Assembly (NCBI RefSeq): GCF_002939385.1
Contig: NZ_MULI01000002.1
Location: 248,001-312,000 of the forward strand
Length of the DNA: 64,000 nt
Source of the DNA: Streptomyces sp. MH60
Lineage (GTDB): Bacteria; Actinomycetota; Actinomycetes; Streptomycetales; Streptomycetaceae
Reading direction: 5' to 3'
Each line of letters begins with the position of its first letter. Position 1 is the stretch's first letter. The position numbers and the translations under genes were made by a program. Below are positions 45,838 to 55,647 of this stretch, one piece after another. The notes under the pieces are model-generated. The model ran no database searches, had not been told where the DNA came from, and saw nothing but the letters and a program-made list of their open reading frames with translations.

Positions 45838-48470
45838 ACCGTCTCACCCAGAAATCCCAGGAGGCGCTCCAGGAGGCCCAGACCGCGGCCGCCCGTATGG
45901 GACAGACCGAGGTCGACGGGGAACACCTGCTGCTCGCGCTTCTCGACCAGGAGGATGGACTGATCCCGCGGTTGCTGCAGCAGGCGGGTGCCGAGCCGAA
46001 GGAACTGCGCGCGGCCGTGCGCGAGGAGCTCTCCCGTCGCCCGCGGGTCACCGGCCCCGGCGCGGCACCCGGCCAGGTCTTCGTCACCCAGCGCCTCGCC
46101 GGCCTGCTCGACACCGCCGAACAGGAGGCCAAGCGGCTCAAGGACGAGTACGTGTCCGTGGAACACCTCCTGCTCGCCCTGGCCGGGGAGGGCTCCTCGA
46201 CCGCCTCCGGACGACTGCTCGGCCAGGCCGGCATCACGACCGACTCGTTCCTGGGCGCGCTCACCCAGGTGCGCGGCAACCAGCGTGTCACCTCCGCCAA
46301 CCCGGAAGTGGCCTACGAGGCCCTGGAGAAGTACGGCCGCGATCTCGTGGCCGAGGCAAGGGACGGGAGGCTCGACCCGGTCATCGGCCGGGACTCCGAG
46401 ATCCGCCGCGTCACCCAGATACTCAGCCGCAAGTCCAAGAACAATCCCGTCCTGATCGGCGATCCCGGAGTCGGCAAGACCGCCATCGTCGAGGGCCTCG
46501 CCCAGCGCATCGTGCGGGGTGACGTGCCCGAAGGGCTCCGCGACAAGATCGTGTTCGCCCTAGACATGGGTTCCCTGGTCGCCGGGGCCAAGTACCGCGG
46601 TGAGTTCGAGGAACGCCTCAAGGCCGTGCTCAGCGAGGTCAAGGCCGCCCAAGGAGGCATCCTGCTCTTCGTCGACGAACTGCACACCGTCGTCGGCGCG
46701 GGCGCCGCCGAAGGGGCCATGGACGCGGGCAACATGCTCAAGCCGATGCTCGCCCGCGGCGAACTGCACATGATCGGCGCGACCACCCTCGACGAGTACC
46801 GCCAGCACATCGAGAAGGACGCCGCACTCGAACGCCGCTTCCAGCAGGTCCTGGTGGACGAACCCAGCGTCGAGGACACCATCTCCATCCTGCGCGGACT
46901 GCGGGAACGCCTGGAGGTCTTCCACGGCGTCAAGATCCAGGACACCGCGCTGGTCTCCGCGGCCACCCTGAGCCACCGCTACATCACCGACCGGTTCCTG
47001 CCGGACAAAGCCATCGACCTCGTCGACGAGGCGTGCGCCCGGCTGCGTACCGAGATCGACTCGATGCCCGCCGAACTCGACGAGATCACCCGCCGCGTCA
47101 CCCGCCTGGAGATCGAGGAGGCCGCCCTCTCCAAGGAGACCGACCCCGCCAGCGAAGCCCGCCTGGAGGAACTGCGCAGGGAGCTGGCCGACCTGCGCGG
47201 CGAGGCCGACGCCAAGCACGCCCAGTGGGAGGCCGAACGACAGGCGATCCGCCGCGTGCAGGAGCTGCGCCAGGAACTGGAGCAGGTTCGCCACGAGGCG
47301 GAGGAGGCCGAGCGCGCCTACGATCTCAACCGCGCCGCCGAACTCCGGTATGGCCGGCTCCAGGACCTGGAGCGCCGGCTCGCCGCCGAGGAGGAGCAGC
47401 TGGCCTCCAAGCAGGGCCAGAATCGGCTGCTGCGCGAGGTGGTCACCGAGGAAGAGATCGCCGAGATCGTCGCCGCCTGGACCGGCATTCCCGTCGCCCG
47501 CCTCCAGGAGGGGGAACGAGAGAAACTGCTGCGTCTCGACGAGATCCTGCGCGAGCGCGTCATCGGCCAGGACGAGGCCGTCAAGCTCGTCGCCGACGCC
47601 ATCATCCGCGCCCGCTCCGGCATCCGCGACCCGCGCCGACCCATCGGATCGTTCGTCTTCCTCGGCCCCACCGGCGTGGGGAAGACCGAGCTGGCCAAGA
47701 CCCTCGCCCGGGCCCTGTTCGACTCCGAGGAGAACATGGTCCGCCTCGACATGAGCGAGTACCAGGAGCGGCACACCGTCAGCCGGCTCATGGGCGCACC
47801 ACCCGGATACGTCGGCTACGAGGAGGGCGGGCAGCTCACCGAGGCCGTACGCCGCAAGCCGTACTCCGTTGTGCTGTTCGACGAGATCGAGAAGGCGCAC
47901 ACCGATGTCTTCAACACGCTGCTGCAGGTCCTCGACGACGGTCGCATCACCGACGCCCAGGGTCGTACCGTCGACTTCCGCAACACCGTGATCATCATGA
48001 CGTCCAACATCGGCTCCGAGCATCTCCTCGAAGGCGTCACCGCCGAAGGGGAAATCAAGCCGGACGCCCGCGCCCTGGTCATGGGCGAACTGCGCGGGCA
48101 CTTCCGCCCGGAGTTCCTCAACCGCGTCGACGACATCGTGCTGTTCAAGCCGCTCGGCGAGAGCCAGATCGAGCGGATCGTGGAGCTGCAGTTCGACGAG
48201 CTGCGGCAGCGGCTCGCCGAACGCCGCATCGACGTCGAACTCACCGATCGGGCGCGTGAGGCGATCGCCCACCAGGGCTACGACCCCGTGTACGGGGCGC
48301 GGCCACTGCGCCGTTACATCTCCCACGAGGTGGAGACCCTGGTCGGGCGCGCCCTTCTTCGCGGCGACGTCCAGGACGGCGCGACGGTCCGAGTGGACAC
48401 CGAGAACGGGGAACTGGTGGTCACCTACGACCAGCCGGAGGCCGCCGCCCGGGAAGCGAGGGCAGCGTGA
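45828..48470 (+). CDS. clpB: Disaggregase ClpB (Hsp100)
   Basis: 880 residues. Clp-N domain (1-150); first AAA module with Walker A GDPGVGKT (211-218) and Walker [10 protein letters not shown]; middle coiled-coil domain (about 410-530, [20 protein letters not shown]); second AAA module with Walker A GPTGVGKT (near 613-620) and [16 protein letters not shown]. This is the full ClpB architecture, which with DnaK/GrpE/J-protein extracts proteins from aggregates. No IGF/L loop for ClpP is evident. Overlaps cbpM and is itself overlapped by the thioredoxin gene (GTGA). Confidence 0.97.
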   Translation: MDMNRLTQKSQEALQEAQTAAARMGQTEVDGEHLLLALLDQEDGLIPRLLQQAGAEPKELRAAVREELSRRPRVTGPGAAPGQVFVTQRLAGLLDTAEQEAKRLKDEYVSVEHLLLALAGEGSSTASGRLLGQAGITTDSFLGALTQVRGNQRVTSANPEVAYEALEKYGRDLVAEARDGRLDPVIGRDSEIRRVTQILSRKSKNNPVLIGDPGVGKTAIVEGLAQRIVRGDVPEGLRDKIVFALDMGSLVAGAKYRGEFEERLKAVLSEVKAAQGGILLFVDELHTVVGAGAAEGAMDAGNMLKPMLARGELHMIGATTLDEYRQHIEKDAALERRFQQVLVDEPSVEDTISILRGLRERLEVFHGVKIQDTALVSAATLSHRYITDRFLPDKAIDLVDEACARLRTEIDSMPAELDEITRRVTRLEIEEAALSKETDPASEARLEELRRELADLRGEADAKHAQWEAERQAIRRVQELRQELEQVRHEAEEAERAYDLNRAAELRYGRLQDLERRLAAEEEQLASKQGQNRLLREVVTEEEIAEIVAAWTGIPVARLQEGEREKLLRLDEILRERVIGQDEAVKLVADAIIRARSGIRDPRRPIGSFVFLGPTGVGKTELAKTLARALFDSEENMVRLDMSEYQERHTVSRLMGAPPGYVGYEEGGQLTEAVRRKPYSVVLFDEIEKAHTDVFNTLLQVLDDGRITDAQGRTVDFRNTVIIMTSNIGSEHLLEGVTAEGEIKPDARALVMGELRGHFRPEFLNRVDDIVLFKPLGESQIERIVELQFDELRQRLAERRIDVELTDRAREAIAHQGYDPVYGARPLRRYISHEVETLVGRALLRGDVQDGATVRVDTENGELVVTYDQPEAAAREARAA

Positions 48471-48925
48471 ACACCGGCCGGACGACGACGGTGACCTGCC
48501 CGCACTGCGGGCGCGGGAACCGGATCCCCGTGACCGCCGAGGGGCGCCCCAGGTGCGGCCACTGCAAGCAGTACCTGCCATGGATCGTCGACGCGAGCGA
48601 CGGTGACTTCGGCGAGGTCGTCGAGCAGGCCACGGTGCCCGTCGTCGTCGATCTCTGGGCCACCTGGTGCGGCCCCTGCCGCATGGTCAGCCCCGCACTC
48701 GAACAGGTGGCTCGCGACCTTGCCGGACGGATCAAACTCGTCAAGGTCGACGTGGACAAGAACCCACTGCTCAGCAGCCGGTTCGCAGTGCAGGCGGTGC
48801 CCACACTGCTGGTCCTGGACCGGGGTGAGACGGTCGCCCGGCAGGCGGGCGCGGCGCCCGCGCACGTCCTACGACAGTGGGTCGAACAGGCCATGACAAG
48901 CCAGCCGGACCGACGACAAAGCTGA
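48467..48925 (+). CDS. Thioredoxin with N-terminal zinc ribbon (Trx2/TrxC type)
   Basis: 152 residues. A zinc ribbon with Cys11/Cys14 (CPHC) and Cys30/Cys33 (CGHC), then a thioredoxin domain with [10 protein letters not shown] (active Cys68 and Cys71) and [16 protein letters not shown] (cis-Pro loop). The TrxC-type fold reduces oxidised proteins under stress. It is coupled to clpB (GTGA), an arrangement that links disaggregation to disulfide repair. It may receive electrons from the flavoprotein at the end of the operon, though that protein lacks a redox disulfide. Confidence 0.92.
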   Translation: MNTGRTTTVTCPHCGRGNRIPVTAEGRPRCGHCKQYLPWIVDASDGDFGEVVEQATVPVVVDLWATWCGPCRMVSPALEQVARDLAGRIKLVKVDVDKNPLLSSRFAVQAVPTLLVLDRGETVARQAGAAPAHVLRQWVEQAMTSQPDRRQS

Positions 48926-48936
48926 GGTGATCGGTG

Positions 48937-49428
48937 ATGAACATGCCCGTCCGCAGCCACCGCGGTGGCGCCACGGCAGAGCGGCCTCTCGGGTGGGCCC
49001 GCAACCCACTGACGGAATTCGACGAACTGCTCAACCAGATGAGCGGTCTGCTCGAATCGACGGTGGGGGGCGCCACGCCCGCAGCCGCCTGGACCCCCCT
49101 CGCGGACGTCACGGAGACCGATGACGCCTTCGAGGTCGAGATCGAACTTCCCGGCGTCAAGAACAAGGACGTCCACGTCGAGGCCAACGGACAAGAGCTG
49201 GTGGTCGCCGGAGAGATCAAGGAAAAGGAGCGCACAGGCGTCCTGCGCCGCCGCGCCCGCCGAACCGGTGCCTTCGAGTACCGGCTGCGGCTGCCGGGCG
49301 AGGTGGACACCGAGAGAGTCACAGCGGAGATGTCGACCGGTGTCCTCACGGTCACCGTTCCCAAGGCGGAGGCCGCCAAGCCCCGTCACATCCAGGTCAC
49401 CGAGAGCGACGAGAACAGCGCCGACTGA
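48937..49428 (+). CDS. Small heat-shock protein (Hsp20/alpha-crystallin)
   Basis: 163 residues. Alpha-crystallin domain about 48-150: LADVTETDDAFEVEIELPGV, then VVAGEIKEKERTGVLRRRAR and a final GVLTVTVPKAEAAKP (the GVLTVxxPK motif). No clear I-x-I C-terminal extension, only RHIQVTESDE. It holds unfolding proteins for DnaK/ClpB. ATG 48937 has GAGGTG 6 bp upstream. Confidence 0.93.
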   Translation: MNMPVRSHRGGATAERPLGWARNPLTEFDELLNQMSGLLESTVGGATPAAAWTPLADVTETDDAFEVEIELPGVKNKDVHVEANGQELVVAGEIKEKERTGVLRRRARRTGAFEYRLRLPGEVDTERVTAEMSTGVLTVTVPKAEAAKPRHIQVTESDENSAD

Positions 49429-49499
49429 CCCGGGAGCCCGGCGGTGCGGGACCGCGGTCCGGCACCGCCGGTCCGCCGGAAGCGAAAGGAGCCCGGGTA

Positions 49500-49928
49500 A
49501 TGACCGAAACAGGATTCTCCTCATTCGACACCATGGTGGACAAGGCAAACCGACTGCTCAGGGAGATCGAGGAAGCCAACGGGTGGCCCAAGGAACGCCG
49601 TAAGCAGTCGTACGCCGCGCTGCGGGCCGTCCTGCACCGGCTACGGGACCGGCTCTCCGTGGACGGGGCCGCGCACTTCGGGGCACAGCTGCCCACCCTG
49701 ATCCGAGGCATCTACTACGACGGCTGGAAGCCGTCCGAGACACCGGTGAAATTGAGCGGTGAGGATTTCCTCCAGCGCGTCCGGGACGACTTTCCCTACG
49801 CGGTCGACGGCGGCGTCGAACGGGTCGTGCACACCGTCCTGGAGGTTTTGGAACGCCACGTGAGCGAGGGCGAGTGGGACCACCTCAAGTCCGCACTGCC
49901 GAAATCGCTGACCTCCGTACTGCCGTAG
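49500..49928 (+). CDS. DUF2267 protein
   Basis: 142 residues, helical: NRLLREIEEANGWPKERRKQ, YAALRAVLHRLRDRLSVDG, THLPTLIRG-type stretch (AQLPTLIRGIYYDGWKP) and VERVVHTVLEVLERHVSEGE. DUF2267 proteins are uncharacterised and often lie near stress or chaperone genes. AAGGAG precedes the ATG. Cytosolic, no catalytic motif seen. Confidence 0.85.
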   Translation: MTETGFSSFDTMVDKANRLLREIEEANGWPKERRKQSYAALRAVLHRLRDRLSVDGAAHFGAQLPTLIRGIYYDGWKPSETPVKLSGEDFLQRVRDDFPYAVDGGVERVVHTVLEVLERHVSEGEWDHLKSALPKSLTSVLP

Positions 49929-50035
49929 ACGCCGGCGCACGGGCACGCCCGTGGGCTCCGAGGCCGGCACCGGCCGACCGACGCCCTGCCGCGCCCAGCT
50001 GCCGAACAGCCCCGTCCACGAAGGAGCACGCCATC

Positions 50036-50299
50036 ATGGCTACGATCCCCGACCCGCACCTGGCGATGGTGCGTCCCGTGAGTCCGCGTACCCCGGAAGG
50101 CTGCGAGGAGTGCCTCAAGGTCCACTCCCCCTGGGTGCACCTGCGGCTCTGCCTCACCTGTGGGCACGTCGGCTGCTGCGACTCCTCGCCCCTCAAGCAC
50201 GCCAGCCGCCACGCGGCCGGCGTCGGTCACCCCGTGGTGCAGTCCTTCGAGCCGGGGGAGAACTGGCGCTGGTGCTACGTCCACGAGGTCATGGTCTGA
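50036..50299 (+). CDS. UBP-type zinc-finger protein
   Basis: 87 residues, almost entirely one UBP (ZnF-UBP) finger: CEEC (Cys23/26), CLTCGHVGCC (Cys39, 42, 47/48), with His59 and His65 as further ligands and the aromatic tail ENWRWCYVHEVMV. In eukaryotes this fold binds ubiquitin C-termini; bacterial ones are uncharacterised. Its stop overlaps the start of the next gene (TGATG), suggesting the two proteins act together. GGAG precedes the ATG. Confidence 0.88.
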   Translation: MATIPDPHLAMVRPVSPRTPEGCEECLKVHSPWVHLRLCLTCGHVGCCDSSPLKHASRHAAGVGHPVVQSFEPGENWRWCYVHEVMV

Positions 50300-52056
50300 T
50301 GAGCAGCGCAGAGCACGTGCATGGTGGGCCCCGAGAGACACCGGACCAGTACGGGGCGTTCCCGCGCCTCTCAGCGGCGCAGCTCCAGATCCTTGCCACG
50401 CATGGTGAACGCCGCAGGACCACCGAGAACGAGGTGCTGTACCGCGAGGGTGAGCCGTTCCGGGAGTTCCTCGCGGTCCTCAGCGGGACCGTCGAGATCA
50501 TCCATGACCACGGCGGCCCCGAGGAGCGCACGGTGGCGGTGCACGGACCGGGCAGATTCCTGGGCGAACTCGGGTTGTTGGAGGGCCAGGCGGCCTTCGA
50601 CACCGCCGTGGTGCGTGAACCGGGCGAGATCCTGGCCGTACCGGTGGGCCGGCAACGCGCCCTGGTCAGCCGCGACCCCGTCCTCGGTGACCTGATCCTC
50701 CGCGCATACCTGGGCCGCAGACATCTACTCATCGGCCTCGGCGCGGGCTTCCGGATCCTGGGATCGTGCTACTCACCGGACACGTTGCGGCTGCGTGAGT
50801 TCGCCGCCCGCAACAGGCTGCCCCACCGCTGGGTGGATCTGGAGAAGGACAAGGAGGCGGAGGCGCTGCTGCGCCGGTTCGGAGTCCGTCCCGAAGAGAC
50901 CCCCGTGGTCCTCTGGAAGGGCGACCAGGTACTGCGGAACCCCAGCAACGCCGAACTCGCCCGCATCATCGGGCTGCCCGCCCCCTCGCCGGAGGCCGGG
51001 CGGCGGTACGACGTGATGGTGGTCGGTGCGGGTCCCGCGGGACTCGCCACCGCCGTGTACGGCGCCTCCGACGGCCTCACCACGGCCGTCGTCGACGCTG
51101 TGGCCACCGGTGGCCAGGCGGGTACCTCGTCCCGCATCGAGAACTACCTCGGCTTCCCGTCGGGCATCTCCGGGGGCGAGCTCATCGAACGCGCGGTGCT
51201 CCAGGCCCGCAAGTTCGACGCCCACCTCATGGTGCCCGCCAAGGTCACCGGGCTCACTCCGCACAACGACGAGTACGTCGTCAGCTTCGCCGACGGGTCG
51301 CGGGCCCGGACTGGCGCCGTGGTCCTCGCTTCGGGCGTGTGGTACCGCAAACTCGAGGTGCCCGGCATCGACCGCCTGGAGGGCATCAGCGTCTACTACG
51401 CGGCGACCGTCCACGAAGCCAGCCTCTGCCGGGCTGACCCGGTCGCCGTGGTCGGTGGCGGGAACTCCGCCGGACAAGCGGCACTGTTCCTCGCGAACCA
51501 CGCGTCCAGGGTCCAGCTCCTCATCCGGGGCCGTGACCTCAACGCGGACATGTCCCGCTACCTCGTCGACCAAGTCGAACGGCATCCGAAGATCGAGGTA
51601 CTGCTGCACACCGAAGTCCGGCGCGTCTTCGGGGCGGAGAAGCTGGAAGCGCTGCTGGTGGAGGACAACACAAGCGGCCGACGGCGGAAGGTGCGAGCCG
51701 CGGCGCTGTTCGTGTTCATCGGAGCCCGACCGCGCACGGAATGGCTCAGGGATCTGCTGGCCCTGGACGAGAAGGGTTTTGTCCTCACCGGTGCCGACGC
51801 CCAGGCGTTGGCCGGCCCGGACCGGTGGGCCTCGCTCGGCCGTGGTCCGTTGCCGTTGGAGACCACCCTTCCCGGCGTCTTTGCTGTCGGCGACGTCAGA
51901 AGCGGTTCGGTCAAGCGGGTAGCCGCGGCGACCGGTGAGGGTGCGATGTCGATCCACCTCGTGCACGAGCACCGGCAGCAGACGGGCAACTTGGTCCGCG
52001 CCGCGGGCCCGGAGGGGCGCGGGCCGGTGAGGGCTCAATCCGGGCCCGGGCGCTGA
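50299..52056 (+). CDS. Fusion: cNMP-binding + glutaredoxin-like + thioredoxin-reductase-like flavoprotein
   Basis: 585 residues. (1) A Crp-type cNMP-binding domain at about 20-140, with the phosphate-cassette-like GELGLLEG (89-96), but no DNA-binding domain. (2) A glutaredoxin-like module at about 150-228 (FRILGSCYSPDTLRLREFAA; only one Cys). (3) A TrxR-type FAD/NAD(P)H fold, with FAD motif GAGPAG (243-248) and NAD(P) motif GGGNSAGQ (386-393). The normal CxxC (about 371-377) reads EASLCRAD, a single Cys377, so it is not a standard thioredoxin reductase. Joined to the UBP-finger gene by TGATG. It could be an NAD(P)H-dependent sensor or electron donor using another acceptor. Confidence 0.85.
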   Translation: MSSAEHVHGGPRETPDQYGAFPRLSAAQLQILATHGERRRTTENEVLYREGEPFREFLAVLSGTVEIIHDHGGPEERTVAVHGPGRFLGELGLLEGQAAFDTAVVREPGEILAVPVGRQRALVSRDPVLGDLILRAYLGRRHLLIGLGAGFRILGSCYSPDTLRLREFAARNRLPHRWVDLEKDKEAEALLRRFGVRPEETPVVLWKGDQVLRNPSNAELARIIGLPAPSPEAGRRYDVMVVGAGPAGLATAVYGASDGLTTAVVDAVATGGQAGTSSRIENYLGFPSGISGGELIERAVLQARKFDAHLMVPAKVTGLTPHNDEYVVSFADGSRARTGAVVLASGVWYRKLEVPGIDRLEGISVYYAATVHEASLCRADPVAVVGGGNSAGQAALFLANHASRVQLLIRGRDLNADMSRYLVDQVERHPKIEVLLHTEVRRVFGAEKLEALLVEDNTSGRRRKVRAAALFVFIGARPRTEWLRDLLALDEKGFVLTGADAQALAGPDRWASLGRGPLPLETTLPGVFAVGDVRSGSVKRVAAATGEGAMSIHLVHEHRQQTGNLVRAAGPEGRGPVRAQSGPGR

Positions 52057-52159
52057 CCCCTGGGCAGGCTCGCTGTCGGGAGTGCACCCGCGCCCCGTAG
52101 AACAGTGCCGGCCACCGAGCCGTAACCGGGACCGCACACGGAGTGCGTCCTCTCGGGTC

Positions 52160-53335
52160 TCATGGCGTGAGGACGACCTTCTCGCAGTGGTCCTTCTTGT
52201 CCTTGAACGGGGCGTAGCCGGTCGGTGCCTCGGTCAGGGGCAGCCGGTGGGTGATGATCCGGGTGGGCTCGATCTTGCCCTGCTCGATCATGCTCAGCAG
52301 TGGCTTCATGTACCGCTGTACGTGGCACTGGCCGGTTCGCAGGGTCACTGACCTGTTCATCCAGGCACCCGCCGGGAACTTGTCGATCATTCCTCCGTAG
52401 ACGCCGATGGCCGAGACGACGCCGCCGCTGCGGCAGGACATGATGGCCTGGCGCAGGGCGTGCGGCCGGTCGGTCTCGGAGCGGGCCGCCTGCTTGGCAC
52501 GGTCGTAGAGGTGGATGTGGGAGGCGCCGTGTGTGGCCTCCAGGCCGACGGCGTCGATGCATTTGTCGGGGCCACGGCCGCCGGTGAGTTCGAGCAGGGC
52601 GGACCGTACGTCGGTGTTGTCGAAGTCGACGGTGGTGTAGCCCTGAGCGGCGGCCATGTCGAGGCGGTAGGTCTCCTTGTCGATGGCGATGACCTTCTCC
52701 GCGCCCAGGACGCCGGCGCTGTCCATGGCGAACTGGCCGACCGGCCCGGCGCCCCAGACGGCGACGATGTCACCTTCCTTGATGTCGCACATGTCGGCGC
52801 CCATGTAGCCGGTCGGCAGGATGTCGGACAGGAAGAGGACCTGCTCGTCGGTCAGGTCCGACTCGATCTTGAGGGCGTTGGCGTCGGCGAGGACCACCCG
52901 CGCGTACTCGGCCTGGCCGCCGGCGAAGCCGCCGGTGAGGTGTGAGTAGCCGTAGACGCCGCAGGTGGGATGACCGAACAGCTTCTCCGAGATGCCGGCG
53001 TTGGGGTTGCTGTTCTCGCAGCACGAGTACAGCTCCGCGCGGCAGGACGCACAGGAGCCGCAGGCGATGGGGAAGGGCACCACGACACGGTCGCCGACGC
53101 GCAGGCTGCCGTCGCTGACGCCGGGGCCGACCTCGACGACTTCTCCCATGAACTCATGGCCCAGGATGTCGCCCTTCTCCATGGTGGGCACGTAGCCGTC
53201 GACCAGATGGAGGTCGGAGCCGCAGATCGCCGTCGAGGTGATTCTCACGATGACGTCGCGGCTGTTGAGGATCGAGGGGTCGGGGAGGTCCTGCACCTCG
53301 ACCGAGTTGCGTCCCGTCCAGCAGGTGGCCTTCAT
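52160..53335 (-). CDS. Zinc-dependent alcohol/formaldehyde dehydrogenase
   Basis: 391 residues, the MDR family, resembling glutathione-independent formaldehyde dehydrogenase. Catalytic zinc ligands: Cys in STAICGSDLH and the His of LGHEFMGE (the GHE motif). The structural zinc loop has CGSCASCRAELYSCC. The Rossmann segment VWGAGPVGQFAMDSAGVLGA follows. Its ATG overlaps the SRPBCC stop (ATGA). It may detoxify an aldehyde formed under stress. Confidence 0.92.
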   Translation of the reverse strand: MKATCWTGRNSVEVQDLPDPSILNSRDVIVRITSTAICGSDLHLVDGYVPTMEKGDILGHEFMGEVVEVGPGVSDGSLRVGDRVVVPFPIACGSCASCRAELYSCCENSNPNAGISEKLFGHPTCGVYGYSHLTGGFAGGQAEYARVVLADANALKIESDLTDEQVLFLSDILPTGYMGADMCDIKEGDIVAVWGAGPVGQFAMDSAGVLGAEKVIAIDKETYRLDMAAAQGYTTVDFDNTDVRSALLELTGGRGPDKCIDAVGLEATHGASHIHLYDRAKQAARSETDRPHALRQAIMSCRSGGVVSAIGVYGGMIDKFPAGAWMNRSVTLRTGQCHVQRYMKPLLSMIEQGKIEPTRIITHRLPLTEAPTGYAPFKDKKDHCEKVVLTP

Positions 53336-54270
53336 GCCAGGGCCTCCTTCAGTTCGCCCACGGTCAACGGCCGGGCCGGGTGCTGCGGGAACTCGCCACG
53401 GGCCCGCTTGCCGCCGGGTGCGCCCTCGGAGCGGACGACTTCACCGGTTTCCGCGATCTGCTTGAAGCGGCGAAGGTCGTCGTCCAGCTGCTGGTGCGGC
53501 TCCTCGCCGAAGTAGCGCGCCGCCGCCTTGCCCACCGCTCCGCCGGGCAGGACGTAGCGCAGGAACACCCGGATCTCCGTGCCCTGGCCGCCGGGGGCCA
53601 GCACGAAACGGATTTCGCCTGAATGGTCGATGTCGGCACCATTCACCGACCGACACGCGATCAACTGCCCGGGGACGTCCCGGGCGATCTCGGCGTCCCA
53701 TTCGACTGTCCTGCCGAACGGTGCGCTGGCCTGCCAGTGACTGGTGCGCTCGCCGGTCACGTGCACCTCGTCCAGGTGCACCATGAAGTACGGCAGTCGT
53801 TCCAGGTCCTTCCAGAGGATGTACGCCTCGTCCGGGGACCGGGCGACGGTGGTGGCCGCGGTCAGTTCCATGGGGGTGCTCCTACGGGTGCGGGTCACGG
53901 CCGCGTAGAGGTCCGTAGCCGTGACGACGGTGACCGCGGCCGTCGCGGCAACAGTGCGACCGAAGCCGCGTCCGTCGTGGTTCCTCAGGGCCCGGGTCAG
54001 CATCGTCAGATCTGTAAGGTCGCCACCGACGCGTCCCCAGAGCCAGGCCGGATGCGGCCGCCCCAGCAGCCCGGCCGCTGCCGCCAGCTCCCGCACTCCG
54101 ACCACGGTCGTGGCCAGACGGTGCCGAGAGGCGTCGCCCACGCCCAGTGCGCGGGCGACGCCCGCCGGGGCAACGACCTGCGGCACGCCCAAGAGGGCGC
54201 TGGCCCAGCCGAGGCCGCGTACGAGCGGATCGCGCCGAAGGCGGGAGATGTGATGAGTGTTCGTGTTCAT
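53332..54270 (-). CDS. SRPBCC (polyketide cyclase/START-like) protein with N-terminal membrane segment
   Basis: 312 residues. N-terminal 1-130 has three hydrophobic stretches (GWASALLGVPQVVAPAGVAR, TTVVGVRELAAAAGLLG, VAATAAVTVVTATDLYAA), so it is probably membrane-anchored. Then a SRPBCC hydrophobic-pocket domain (about 138-290): TVARSPDEAYILWKDLERLP, SGEIRFVLAPGGQGTEIRVF and VGKAAARYFGEEPHQQLDDD. The ligand is unknown. It is coupled to the dehydrogenase downstream and begins 123 bp from the second one. Confidence 0.83.
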   Translation of the reverse strand: MNTNTHHISRLRRDPLVRGLGWASALLGVPQVVAPAGVARALGVGDASRHRLATTVVGVRELAAAAGLLGRPHPAWLWGRVGGDLTDLTMLTRALRNHDGRGFGRTVAATAAVTVVTATDLYAAVTRTRRSTPMELTAATTVARSPDEAYILWKDLERLPYFMVHLDEVHVTGERTSHWQASAPFGRTVEWDAEIARDVPGQLIACRSVNGADIDHSGEIRFVLAPGGQGTEIRVFLRYVLPGGAVGKAAARYFGEEPHQQLDDDLRRFKQIAETGEVVRSEGAPGGKRARGEFPQHPARPLTVGELKEALA

Positions 54271-54393
54271 GGGTGCTCCGTACCTGCGGTGGGGTGAAGG
54301 CACTGCCGTCCACCACCGGCCCACCTCGGGCCGCTTGCTACGCGCCGGTCGGACTGGTCCGAGGTGAACAGCGGACGGAGGTCCTCGCGTCCC

Positions 54394-55356
54394 TTACTGC
54401 TTGTGTCCGTTGCCGTGGCCGTCAGGGTGCAGCACCTCCTGCGTCCAGCCCTCGTCACGGGCGTCGAAGTGCTCGTAGGCGGTGGGAGCCTCGTCCAGGC
54501 TGAACTCGTGGGAGACGACGAAGCCCGGCGTCGTCTTCCCGCTGGCGATCAGGTCCCGCAGCGCGCGGTTGTACTTCTTCACCGGCGCCTGCCCGGTCCC
54601 CACGTGCTGGCCCTTGAACCACATCATCCCGGAGTCGATCGGGACCTTGCCCTGCGCCTCCAGCTCGCTTTGGGCCTCCGCGCCGCCGGGGTCCTGGGGC
54701 AGGAACACGCCCACCACGCCGACATCACCGGTGAACCTGACCGAGTCGATCAGGCTGTTGAGCGTGAGCAAATAGGTCACCATCAGCCCGACGGGGCCGG
54801 CACCGAAGACGATCGTCTGGTCGCCCGGTTTGACGTTGGCCATTTGGGTGGCGCGGTAGCCGGTGGGGAAGATGTCGGCGAGCATTAGGTGGTCGCTCTG
54901 GCGCTCGGCGGCGTCCTCGCCCAGGCGCAGCGCGTTGAAGTCGCCGTACGGCACGCGCAGCAGTTCTGCCTGGCCGCCCTGGTAGGGGCCCATGTCGGCG
55001 AAGTCGTCGGCGGCTCCGGCGAGGGCGGGTTCTGGCTGCATGGTCAGGCAGTAGTTGGTCAGCCCTCGCTCGCACTGCATGCAGAAGCCGCAGGCGATGT
55101 TGAAGGGCAGAACCACGTACTCGCCGACCTGGACCTTGCGGACAGCTGAGCCAAGCTCTACGACTTGGCCCATGTTCTCGTGTCCCAGCGTGCGGCCGGA
55201 CTCGAACGAGGTGCGGCCGTCGTACATGTGCAGGTCCGAACCGCAGATATTGGTAGCGGTGATCTTGACGATGATGTCGCAGGGGTGCTCGGTCTTAGCG
55301 TCCGGTGCGTCCTTCACTGTGACCGTTCGCGGTCCCTCGTATACCGCTGCTTTCAC
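54394..55356 (-). CDS. Zinc alcohol dehydrogenase with an in-frame deletion of the NAD-binding domain
   Basis: 320 residues, about 65 shorter than the family's usual 385-395. The N-terminal catalytic domain is intact (ICGSDLHMYDG, LGHENMGQ, zinc loop CGFCMQCERGLTNYC). The Rossmann fold begins correctly (VFGAGPVGLMVTYLL), then jumps directly to TLNSLIDSVRFTGDVGVVGV, which in relatives comes about 65 residues later. Residues that bind the NAD ribose are therefore missing and activity is doubtful. Frame and start (GTG 55356, AAGAAG upstream) remain intact, so the protein is still made. Related to the other dehydrogenase two genes away. Confidence 0.85.
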   Translation of the reverse strand: MKAAVYEGPRTVTVKDAPDAKTEHPCDIIVKITATNICGSDLHMYDGRTSFESGRTLGHENMGQVVELGSAVRKVQVGEYVVLPFNIACGFCMQCERGLTNYCLTMQPEPALAGAADDFADMGPYQGGQAELLRVPYGDFNALRLGEDAAERQSDHLMLADIFPTGYRATQMANVKPGDQTIVFGAGPVGLMVTYLLTLNSLIDSVRFTGDVGVVGVFLPQDPGGAEAQSELEAQGKVPIDSGMMWFKGQHVGTGQAPVKKYNRALRDLIASGKTTPGFVVSHEFSLDEAPTAYEHFDARDEGWTQEVLHPDGHGNGHKQ

Positions 55357-55647
55357 GATGACTTCTTTCGGTGCCGCTGTTCGACCGCAGTACAAAAGGG
55401 ATGAAGACGGCGTAGAGCCTGAATGCCTTGGGTCGCCACGAGGGGGCGCGCGCGGCTTTGGCACGCCTCTGCAGGCCGTTCACCCGAATTGAGGGGGAAC
55501 GGTGGTGCCGCCGTCCTGCCGGGCGAAACTCCAGTGCTCCGGCGGCATGCTGTCCGGGTCCGCGTCGACCTCGGCTTATAACAGCCACGCACTGCCCGGT
55601 CAGCGCAATTCTCCGGACCCGGTCGATGCCTGTGGACGCATCTGCTG

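Noticed and set aside
46560..48581. Long reading frame antisense to clpB (673 codons)
   Set aside because: It mirrors the codon bias of clpB on the opposite strand; no domain or ribosome site, typical of GC-rich shadow frames.
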